Assembly: GCF_000720455.1 (NCBI RefSeq)
Contig: NZ_JOAK01000009.1
Location: 220,156 to 284,155, forward strand
DNA length: 64,000 bases
Origin: Streptomyces virginiae
GTDB lineage: Bacteria; Actinomycetota; Actinomycetes; Streptomycetales; Streptomycetaceae
Direction: 5' to 3'
Under the pieces are notes generated by a model. That model saw only the letters and a program-made list of their open reading frames with translations, did not search any database and was not told where the DNA came from. Every line of letters starts with the position of its first letter. Position 1 is the first letter of the stretch. Of the stretch, positions 7,941 to 14,810 are shown one piece after another. The translations under genes were made by a program, and so were the position numbers.

Positions 7941-8531
7941 ATGATGCAGAGCCCGGCGGGCCACCGCCGCACGGAAGGCGGAGCCGCCGTAGCGGGCGGG
8001 TACGCGGACACGGACGCGGAAGCGGAAGCGGACGCGGACGACGCCGCTGCCCCGGCCGCGCTCGCCGGTGCGACCGGGATGGTGATGGCCCTGGTGCCCT
8101 GCACGGCCGAGAGTGCCCGGCGCGTCCTCGGCGACGCGGCGCGGGCGGCGGGCGTCACCCTCGCCCTGATGGCGCGCACCGTCATCGCGACGCGCACCTG
8201 CCCCGCGGACGTGGACCCGGACTGCGAGCGGGCGCTGCGCGCGGAGATCGGGCACGCCCGCAGCCCGCAGCCCCCTTCACCACCCGCGCCGGGAACGCTC
8301 CTGCCGGCCCCGGACGTTCTGCGCGGGCACCTCAACCACCTGCGGGCCCTGCGCCGCCGTACGCTGGCCGCGCCCGAGGACCCCGGGCTGCGCGCCGCGC
8401 TCGAGGACGCCGCGTACACGCTGTGCGTCCTGATGGGACAGCGCAACGCCCACGGCGCCCTGCTGGCCGCCGAGGAGCGGGTGGCCGCTCACCGGCTTCC
8501 CCCCTGCGCGGCCCCGGGCGGGCCCGCCTGA
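7941..8531 (+). CDS. DUF5133 protein with ANTAR-like N-terminal segment
   Basis: A 196-residue protein. After a basic start comes an acidic Asp/Ala/Glu stretch (residues about 22-35). A segment ATGMVMALVPCTAESARR continuing to MARTVIA (about 43-80) resembles the RNA-binding ANTAR helix bundle. The C-terminal part (about 115-182) is the DUF5133 domain, with LLPAPDVLRGHLNHL and AYTLCVLMGQRN. Family members are Streptomyces regulators of unclear role; RNA-level antitermination is an inference from the ANTAR resemblance. The 3' end overlaps the convergent nucleoside hydrolase by 43 bp. Confidence 0.72.
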   Translation: MMQSPAGHRRTEGGAAVAGGYADTDAEAEADADDAAAPAALAGATGMVMALVPCTAESARRVLGDAARAAGVTLALMARTVIATRTCPADVDPDCERALRAEIGHARSPQPPSPPAPGTLLPAPDVLRGHLNHLRALRRRTLAAPEDPGLRAALEDAAYTLCVLMGQRNAHGALLAAEERVAAHRLPPCAAPGGPA

Positions 8532-9529
8532 TCCGTACCACCGCCGCCCAGCGTCGCCACGGCCGCCAGCAGCCGGTCCCAGAACAGGTCGGCCCGCAGC
8601 CCGACGGCCACCCGGGCGTTCGCCGCCAGCCCCAGCGTGCCGTGCAGGTCCACCACGGTCGCCCCGCGCGTGTGCCGGCCGTGGAGTTCCACGGCCACGT
8701 GCGCGTCCACGCAGGTGACCAGCCCCGGGTCGATGACCCGGGCGACCGCGACCGGGTCGTGCACCGGGGGAGCGGGGAAACCCCACAGCCGCCGGTAGGT
8801 GCCCGCGAAGAAGCCCAGCAGCTCGGCGCAGATCCGCCCGAGGTCCGTGTCCAGGGCCTCGAAACGGGCGACGACCTCGGGCGTCGCGAGGGCCTGATGG
8901 GTGACGTTCAGGCCGCACATGGTCACCGGTACGCCGCTGCGGAAGACGATGTCCGCGGCCTCCGGGTCGGTGTGGATGTTGAACTCGGCGGCCGGGGTCC
9001 GGTTCCCCCGGTCCGTGGACCCGCCCATCAGCACGATCTCCCGGATCCGGCCCGCCAGCTCGGGGTACCGGGTCAACAGCAGGGCGATGTTCGTCAGGGG
9101 CGCCGTCGGCACCAGGGTGACCGGCTCCGGGTGCCCGGCCAGGATCCGCCGCAGCAGCTCCACCGCGTGCTCGGGCTCGGCCGCCAGGGACGGCTCGGGG
9201 AAGCGTGGGCCGTCCAGCCCCGACACCCCGTGCACGTCCTCGGCGACCCGCAGCGGCTCCACCAGCGGTCCCGCGCACCCGGCGGCGACCGGAACTCCGG
9301 TGATGCCGGCGACGCTGCACACCCGCAGGGCGTTCAGGGTGGTCTTCTCCACGGTCTGGTTGCCCGCCACCGTGGTGACGGCCAGCAGGTCCACTCCCGG
9401 GTCGCCCGCGGCGAGGAGGATCGCGAGGGCGTCGTCGTGCCCCGGATCGCAGTCGATGACGACGGGAACGGGAACGGGAACGGAAGCGGGAACGGAAGCG
9501 GGAACGGAAGCGGGAACGGGAACGCTCAC
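8489..9529 (-). CDS. Nucleoside hydrolase (inosine-uridine preferring type)
   Basis: A 346-residue enzyme that hydrolyses the N-glycosidic bond of ribonucleosides for salvage. The N-terminal Ca2+/ribose motif DCDPGHDDA is intact, and GNQTVEKTTLNAL, VTLVPTAPLTNIALLL, IVLMGGS and AEFNIHTDPEAADIV follow in family order. The start is uncertain: a GTG at 9529 has GAGGAAAGG about eight bases upstream, but this adds a repetitive Val-Pro/Ala-Ser leader (about residues 2-21) that homologues do not need. The leader is encoded by a hexamer repeat at 9464-9523. Confidence 0.87.
   Translation of the reverse strand: MSVPVPASVPASVPASVPVPVPVVIDCDPGHDDALAILLAAGDPGVDLLAVTTVAGNQTVEKTTLNALRVCSVAGITGVPVAAGCAGPLVEPLRVAEDVHGVSGLDGPRFPEPSLAAEPEHAVELLRRILAGHPEPVTLVPTAPLTNIALLLTRYPELAGRIREIVLMGGSTDRGNRTPAAEFNIHTDPEAADIVFRSGVPVTMCGLNVTHQALATPEVVARFEALDTDLGRICAELLGFFAGTYRRLWGFPAPPVHDPVAVARVIDPGLVTCVDAHVAVELHGRHTRGATVVDLHGTLGLAANARVAVGLRADLFWDRLLAAVATLGGGGTDQAGPPGAAQGGSR
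9464..9523. repeat. Ten-unit hexamer repeat (GGGAAC/GGAAGC) inside nucleoside hydrolase 5' end
   Basis: Ten contiguous 6-bp units of GGGAAC and GGAAGC on the plus strand, partly alternating. On the coding (minus) strand they encode alternating Val-Pro and Ala-Ser pairs just after the start codon. As the unit is a multiple of three, copy-number change would preserve frame. Confidence 0.85.
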
Positions 9530-9726
9530 GACGGACACCTTTCCTCGGACCGCCGCCTGCCGCGGCGCGGGCCACCTGGTCGGCTCCCGGGTCCAGTGTG
9601 CGCACCGGGGAGTCCCGCGCAGCACAGAATGGTCCGTTTCGTCTGTTTGTGTTAGGAGTGGGTCCGGTGGGGCACCCGCCCTGCGACGGGACCGAATGCC
9701 GGGGCGGCGATCGGAGGAGCGGTGCG

Positions 9727-10506
9727 ATGACCACGAACAGCCGTGACGTGTTCGGTGCGCCCTGCTGGGTCAACCTCACGGCCCCTGGTCTCGCGGAGGC
9801 GGAGGAGTTCTACGCCGGCGTGCTGGGCTGGACGTTCCGTGCCACCCGGCTCGGCGAGAACTTCCGCGTCGCCCTGCTGGACGGCCGGCCCGTCGCCTCC
9901 GTCGGCGCGCTCGCCCCGAGGCTCGGCGTGCCGACCGCGTGGACGCCGTACTTCGCCGTCGACGACGCCGAGGTGACCTCCGCCCGCGTCCGTGAGCGGG
10001 GCGCGACGATGGCCGTCGGGCCGCTCGCCTTCGCCACCGGGAGGGCCGCGCTGGCCGCCGACCCCTCCGGAGCGGTCTTCGGTTTCTGGGAGGGCGAGGT
10101 CGTCCAGGAGTGGCACGCCGGCCAGGAGGACGCCGCCGCGTGGGTCGAGCTCCGTACCCGCGACGCGTTCGCCGCCGCGGTGTTCTACGGGGAGGTCCTC
10201 GACTGGGCCTGCGAGCGGCCCGGATGCTGCGACGTCGCCTACGAGGACGACCACGTGGTGGTGCGCAGGGGCGGCCAGACCGTCGCGCGGATCGACGCCG
10301 GAGCCGTGGAGAACGCCCCCGACCCGCAGGTCCGGCCCCGCTGGCACGTCCATTTCGCCGTGGCCGACCTCGACGGCGCCGTCGACCGCGCGGTCCGGCA
10401 CGGTGGCGCCGCCGTGAGTCCCGTACGGTCCTCCCCGGCGGACCGCCGCGTCACCCTCAGGGATCGGACCGGAGCCCTCTTCACCGTCAGCGAGACCGTC
10501 GGCTGA
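9727..10506 (+). CDS. VOC family protein with two glyoxalase domains
   Basis: A 259-residue protein with two VOC domains (about residues 8-120 and 133-258). Domain 1 begins FGAPCWVNLTAPGLAEAEEFYAGVLGW and domain 2 AAWVELRTRDAFAAAVFYGEVLDW, the repeated F-Y-G/A-x-V-L-x-W signature. The Streptomyces homologues I know are annotated only as VOC or hydroxylase-like; substrate unknown. ATG 9727 follows GGAGGAGCGGTGCG, a convincing ribosome-binding site. It is the fourth VOC gene in this neighbourhood. Confidence 0.85.
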   Translation: MTTNSRDVFGAPCWVNLTAPGLAEAEEFYAGVLGWTFRATRLGENFRVALLDGRPVASVGALAPRLGVPTAWTPYFAVDDAEVTSARVRERGATMAVGPLAFATGRAALAADPSGAVFGFWEGEVVQEWHAGQEDAAAWVELRTRDAFAAAVFYGEVLDWACERPGCCDVAYEDDHVVVRRGGQTVARIDAGAVENAPDPQVRPRWHVHFAVADLDGAVDRAVRHGGAAVSPVRSSPADRRVTLRDRTGALFTVSETVG

Positions 10507-10522
10507 GGCGGAGCCGGCGGCG

Positions 10523-11249
10523 TCAGCGGGCGGGTGCCGGCTCCCACAGGCGGTGGCCCCAGCCGATGTCACGGCGCGCGGCGACGCACAGCCCGGCCAG
10601 CGCGGCGAGCCGCTCGAAGTCCCCCTCCGTGCGCACGCCCGAGCCGAACGCCGCCTTCAGCCGGGCACGGACGCGGTGCTCGCGCTCCGCGAGAACGCCG
10701 CCGCCCCTCGTCGGCGAACTGCTCCAGCAGCCGGCACGGCAGGGACGGTGCGGTCGCCCGCCGGGACCGGGCCGCCGGGCGGCACCGGCTCCACGCGGTC
10801 GCGCACCGCGGAGTCCAGCACCCGGTCGGCGACCGTGCGCAGCGCCGACGGCAGCGCGGCCACCCGGACCCGCCGACCGGGGAAGGCCGCGGCGAGGGCG
10901 CCCGCCACGGCGCCGGCGCCGCCGCCGGCCGGCGTGACCGACTCCGCGGCCGCCCCGTCGTAGCCGGTCCGCACCCCCGCGGCGATCCACAGGGCCTCGT
11001 CCTCCACGGCCTCCCGCGCGGACGCGCCCAGCCGCTCGTCCGCGGCCGGCGCCACGGCGGGAGGGGCGCCGGCCGCGGTACGGAAACGGGCCCGGCCGGT
11101 GCGCAGCCTCTCGGCAGGCCGGACAGCGACAGGTCCAGCGCCGCGTGCGCCCCGCGCAGGTCGTACTCCTCCAACGAGTGCTCGTCCTCGACGAGTTCCT
11201 CACCGATCGGGGTCAGCCGGTAGCCGTCCGGGCCGGACGCGAAGACCTC
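10523..11249 (-). pseudogene. Degenerate SAM-dependent O-methyltransferase (multiple frameshifts, 5' truncated)
   Basis: Family 2 O-methyltransferase motifs occur in order on the minus strand but in changing frames. A winged-helix piece GPDGYRLTPIGEELVEDEHS (about 11235-11175) comes first. A SAM-binding piece GYDGAAAESVTPAGGGAGAV with LDSAVRDRVEPVPPG (within 11055-10740) is in a second frame. The C-terminal VRTEGDFERLAALAGL (to 10523) is in a third. The catalytic histidine/DxW region appears deleted and the N-terminus is missing at about 11249. At least three frame changes are needed, so no functional protein is expected. It abuts a fragment of an ABC permease. Confidence 0.65.
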
Positions 11250-11315
11250 TGGGCGGCGGGCATCGCGATCGTCTTCGTGCCCCTGGCCATGCGGGCGTAC
11301 CGCTCCCGGGTCTGA
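11247..11315 (+). pseudogene. C-terminal scrap of an ABC-2 type permease
   Basis: On the plus strand, LWAAGIAIVFVPLAMRAYRS then RV and TGA (313-315) is a typical end of an ABC-2/DrrB-like permease: the last transmembrane helix followed by a short basic tail. The frame has no upstream homology, because the sequence passes directly into the minus-strand O-methyltransferase remnant. Most likely a deletion joined two divergent genes. Confidence 0.5.
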
Positions 11316-11343
11316 CGGGCCTGCCGTCCGGTGGCTTCCCGGG

Positions 11344-12141
11344 TCAGTCCGACGACGGGGCCAGCACCACGAAGTCCGCGCCCGCCGGGTCCAGGCAGAC
11401 GGCCAGCCGCCCGACGCCCTCGGCGTCCTCCGGGCCCATCTGGACGCTGCCGCCGTTCCCGGTGACCGCGGCGACCGCGGCGTCGCAGTCCGTGACGGCG
11501 AAGACCGGGTGCCAGTACGGCTTCCCGCCCCCCGGGGCGAGGTGCTCCGCGGGCAGTTCCATCACGCCGCCGTGCATGCGCTCGGCGGCCAGCCCGGCGG
11601 GGGTGACCAGGGAGTACGTGCCTGCGCCGCCCGGCAGTTGCATGTCGCTGTACCACCAGCCGAAGACCTTGCCGTAGAAGTCCTTGGCCGCCGCCGCGTC
11701 ACTCGTGTAGAGCTCCGTCCACGACAGCGAGCCCGGCTCGTCCACCAGATCGACGCCCTTGCTCGTTCCGGGCTGCCACACGGCGAACTGGGCTCCGAGC
11801 GGGTCGCTGTACTGGGCCATCCGCCCCCACTCGTCGAGGTCCCTCGGCGGCACCCGCACCGTGCCGTCGGCGCGCTCGACCGCCAGCGTGGTGGCGTCCG
11901 CGTCGGGAACGCTGTAGTAGATCATCCAGGCCGGGCGGGCACCCTCCTCGGTGAGCTTCCCGAGCCCGGCGACGATCTTCCCGTCCTTGCGGAACATCCC
12001 GCCCTCCATGTCCTCCCCCTCGCCCATGGACTCGTAGTCCCAGCCGAGGACGGCGCCGTAGAACGTCGCCGCGGCGGGGACGTCGGGAACGCCGAGGTCG
12101 ATCCAGCAGGGGGAGCCGGCGGCGAAATCAGTGGTGATCAT
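11344..12141 (-). CDS. VOC family protein with two glyoxalase domains
   Basis: A 265-residue two-domain VOC protein. Domain 1 starts SPCWIDLGVPDVPAAATFYGAVLGW, domain 2 LSWTELYTSDAAAAKDFYGKVFGW; each is about 115 residues and is followed by a DPxGA(Q/D)F(A/V)V-type strand. It is related to the protein at 9727-10506 but not near-identical, so the pair are old paralogues. Substrate unknown. The two flank the decay zone. Confidence 0.87.
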   Translation of the reverse strand: MITTDFAAGSPCWIDLGVPDVPAAATFYGAVLGWDYESMGEGEDMEGGMFRKDGKIVAGLGKLTEEGARPAWMIYYSVPDADATTLAVERADGTVRVPPRDLDEWGRMAQYSDPLGAQFAVWQPGTSKGVDLVDEPGSLSWTELYTSDAAAAKDFYGKVFGWWYSDMQLPGGAGTYSLVTPAGLAAERMHGGVMELPAEHLAPGGGKPYWHPVFAVTDCDAAVAAVTGNGGSVQMGPEDAEGVGRLAVCLDPAGADFVVLAPSSD

Positions 12142-12177
12142 GGTGTTCCTCTCGCGCGGCGCGTTGCCGGAGCCGCG

Positions 12178-12927
12178 CTACTGGAGCTTGGACAGGTCGA
12201 CCGAGTCGGCGGGCGCGGGCGGCTTGGGCCGCACCGGCTCGTCGAAGTCGGAGAAGGTGGCCTCCACGCGCTCGCCGGAGGCTTTGGCGCCCTGGATGCG
12301 CAGGAGGTAGGGCTCGTCCTGCGTCGACACCTCGTAGGTGCCCGTGTCACCGCCGCGCTTGCCGGTGACCGTGATGGCCGGACGGCCGTCGACGGTGGTG
12401 GTCGAACCCTTCGTCAGCTGCTCGTTCACCGGTTTCGAGGAGAACTCCCTCTTGAAGTAGTCGAGATCGCAGAACTGGGCGAAGTCGCGCAGCAGGATGT
12501 TGTCCGTGGTGCCGTGCAGGTAGCGGCCGTTGATGAGCGCGATCGCGTCCTCGGCCGCGCCGCCCGGTACCTGGGCCCGCAGCAGCTTGTCGTCGAGCTT
12601 CATCCACACGTCGTTGCCGCGTTTGATGACGGCGGCCTTGCCGGAGCCGCCGGGCGGCGTGACGGAGCCGACGCAGTTGCCCGCCTCGTCGAACCGGATG
12701 TCCAGAGCGGTGGTGCCGGCCCCCTCGGTCACCTTGGCGACCATGCGCATGGAGGTGACCTCCGACATGGCCTTGCGGGAGGCGTCGGCGATGGCCTGCG
12801 CGCTCTTGCCGGCCATCCCGTTGTCGTCGGCCAGGGCGGCGCCCGTGCCGGCGCCCGTGAACACGATCAGACAGACGGTTCCCGCAGCAGTGCGGCGGAC
12901 CGCGGCTGCTGCCCGGGGTGCGGACAT
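12178..12927 (-). CDS. Secreted LolA/LppX-like protein
   Basis: A 249-residue exported protein: twin basic N-terminus, hydrophobic core and AxA cleavage site (AALADD, about residues 30-35). The mature part has the pattern of actinobacterial LppX/LprG-like or LolA-fold proteins: MRMVAKVTEGAGTTALDIRF, VIKRGNDVWMKLDDKL, and AITVTGKRGGDTGTYEVSTQ. No lipobox cysteine is visible, so it is probably released or loosely attached. It may bind a lipid; this is by fold analogy only. Transcribed toward the VOC gene, 36 bp apart. Confidence 0.65.
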   Translation of the reverse strand: MSAPRAAAAVRRTAAGTVCLIVFTGAGTGAALADDNGMAGKSAQAIADASRKAMSEVTSMRMVAKVTEGAGTTALDIRFDEAGNCVGSVTPPGGSGKAAVIKRGNDVWMKLDDKLLRAQVPGGAAEDAIALINGRYLHGTTDNILLRDFAQFCDLDYFKREFSSKPVNEQLTKGSTTTVDGRPAITVTGKRGGDTGTYEVSTQDEPYLLRIQGAKASGERVEATFSDFDEPVRPKPPAPADSVDLSKLQ

Positions 12928-13002
12928 CGGGCGTCACCTCCCTCGGGGCTGCCGCCGGCCGGCGCCACGTCACGCCGCCCTCCGGCGCGGCCGCTCACCG
13001 GT

Positions 13003-13489
13003 TCAGCGTAGATCCGCACCGTGAACGCCGCAGCCCGGGGAGGAGGCCTCAGCCGGCGTCGGCGGGCTCGAACCGGGGCTCTCGGCGACGGCCTGCGCGT
13101 GCGAGGACCGGACCGCCCGTCGCAGGCGGTGGAACCGGCGGCCTCCGCGATCTCCTGCGGCAGCCCGGCGTCGGCCAGTGCCCCCCGTCAGGTTCCCCCG
13201 GTCGCCCGGGAGGTGGAAGCGGGTACCCACCGCCGTGAAGATCTCACCGAGCGCGCGCCGGCCGAACCGCTCCTCCGCCGCGGCACAGACCCGCACCGGC
13301 GCCCACACGCGGTCCTCCCACTCGCCCTCGGGGTCGCCCGTCGGTGCCCGCCCGGCACCGACAGGCTCATCACCCGCCAACGGACGGTCACCGGGCGCAC
13401 CTTGGTGACTCCACCAGCCACCGCGAGGTGATCCAGGTGTACGGGCAGACGGGGTCGAACCAGAAGTCCACGGTCCGCTGTTCGGTCAT
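13003..13489 (-). pseudogene. Degenerate mycothiol-dependent nitroreductase Rv2466c-like (DsbA-fold) gene
   Basis: From ATG 13489 the minus strand reads [20 protein letters not shown] and on to SRWLVE, the start of Rv2466c-family proteins. A single-base loss then shifts the frame, after which [17 protein letters not shown] continues. A further shift leads to GEWEDRVWAPVRVCAAAEER and GEIFTAVGTRFH. More shifts separate LADAGLPQEIAEAAGS and SSHAQAVAES. The C-terminal region is also shortened. The order of homologous segments is intact, so this is one gene broken by at least three frameshifts. Confidence 0.7.
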
Positions 13490-13522
13490 CCGCCCGGCAC
13501 TCCTCGACGTCGCGCCCGCCCC

Positions 13523-14668
13523 TCAGCCGGAGACGGCTTCGGCCCAGCCGCGGTCGACGGTACGGGCCGCCTTCTCCTGCTGGGCCTCCGTCGGGAACGT
13601 CGGCGTGCCCTCGACCGTCGGCAGCTTCTCCGCCGCGGCCTTGTCGAGGGTGCCGTTCTCCTCCATGGCCTCCATGAGGACCGGGCGCGCGTAGGCCCTG
13701 AGCCGGATGTTCTGCCCCTCCGGGCTGAAGAGGTACTCCTGCCACAGCCTCGCCGCCGCGGGGTGCGGGGCGTCCTTGCTGACCCCCTGCGCGTAGTACT
13801 GGGCGAAACTGCCGTCGAAGGGGATGGCGGTGCGCCAGTCCACGTCCGCGCCCTTCCTGCGGAAGTCGTCGGCGTATCCGAGGTTGAGGAAGTCCCAGTC
13901 GATGCTGATCGGGGTCTGCCCCTTCTCGATCGTGGCCGGGGTGGATTCGACCGGGATGAAGTTGCCGTTCTTGCTCAGCTCGGCGAAGAAGTCGATACCG
14001 GGCTGGATGTTGTCGAAGGAGCCCCCGTTCGCCAGGGCCGCCGCGTACACCCCGGCGAAGGCGGAGCCGGACTTGGTGGGGTCGCCGTTGAGCGAGACCT
14101 GGCCCTTGTACTCGGGCCTGCGCAGGTCGGCGAAGGTCGAGGGGCAGGTCTTGACGCGCTTGGCGTCACAGCCGATCGAGACGTAGCCGCCGTAGTTGTT
14201 GTACCAGCGGGCCCGCGGGTCCTTCTGCGCGTCGGGGATGTCGTCGTACGGGACCACCTCGTACGGAGCGAGCAGGCCCTGCCGCGCCGCGGCCGGGCCG
14301 AAGGTGCCGCCCACGTCGATCACATCGGGGGCGGTCCCGTCGCGCCGGTGCTCCTTGAGGGCGTTGACCTCGTCCTGACTGGAACCCTCCGGATCCTCCA
14401 CCCGCACCTCGATGCCGTACTTCTGCTCGAAGCCGTCGATCAGCGCCCCGTAGCCCGCCCAGTCCCTCGGGAGCGCGATGGTGTTGAGCGCCCCCTCCTT
14501 CCTGGCCGCCGCGGTCAGTGCCGCCATACCGCCGGCGTCCGCGGCGGAGGTGGCCACCGCCGGTGCCCTGGGCGTGGCGGGGGGCCTGTCTCCGCAGGCG
14601 CCGAGGGGCCCCGCTGCGAGGGCGAGGCAGGCGGCGACGGCGGCTGTCCGGAGACGAGGTGCGGGCAC
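13523..14668 (-). CDS. ABC transporter substrate-binding lipoprotein (PotD/iron-polyamine type)
   Basis: A 381-residue periplasmic-type binding protein. The signal peptide ends in LGAC, then a short linker; the mature body has AALTAAARKEGALNTIALP, PDVIDVGGTFGPAAARQGLL, WYNNYGGYVSIGCD and PISIDWDFLNLGYADDF. This pattern fits the spermidine/putrescine or iron(III) class (SBP families 6/8) rather than the sugar class. GTG 14668 is preceded by GGAG at five bases. No permease or ATPase gene is adjacent, so it is an orphan in this window and its ligand is unknown. Confidence 0.82.
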   Translation of the reverse strand: MPAPRLRTAAVAACLALAAGPLGACGDRPPATPRAPAVATSAADAGGMAALTAAARKEGALNTIALPRDWAGYGALIDGFEQKYGIEVRVEDPEGSSQDEVNALKEHRRDGTAPDVIDVGGTFGPAAARQGLLAPYEVVPYDDIPDAQKDPRARWYNNYGGYVSIGCDAKRVKTCPSTFADLRRPEYKGQVSLNGDPTKSGSAFAGVYAAALANGGSFDNIQPGIDFFAELSKNGNFIPVESTPATIEKGQTPISIDWDFLNLGYADDFRRKGADVDWRTAIPFDGSFAQYYAQGVSKDAPHPAAARLWQEYLFSPEGQNIRLRAYARPVLMEAMEENGTLDKAAAEKLPTVEGTPTFPTEAQQEKAARTVDRGWAEAVSG

Positions 14669-14810
14669 AAAGGCTCCATAACGGGCGGCACGTACTGATC
14701 CAGGCCAGCGTACGTGCGCCAGCCGCGCCGGCGCAGTCCCGGCGGGTCGTGCCCACCGCCTGTCCTCCGGCCGACGTACCGAATCCGTCCCGCAACGCGC
14801 CGGGGCCGTC

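Noticed and set aside
10569..11174. GPP34-like or single intact reading of the 10.5-11.2 kb minus strand
   Set aside because: No single frame gives a continuous match, while O-methyltransferase motifs fit in order across several frames.
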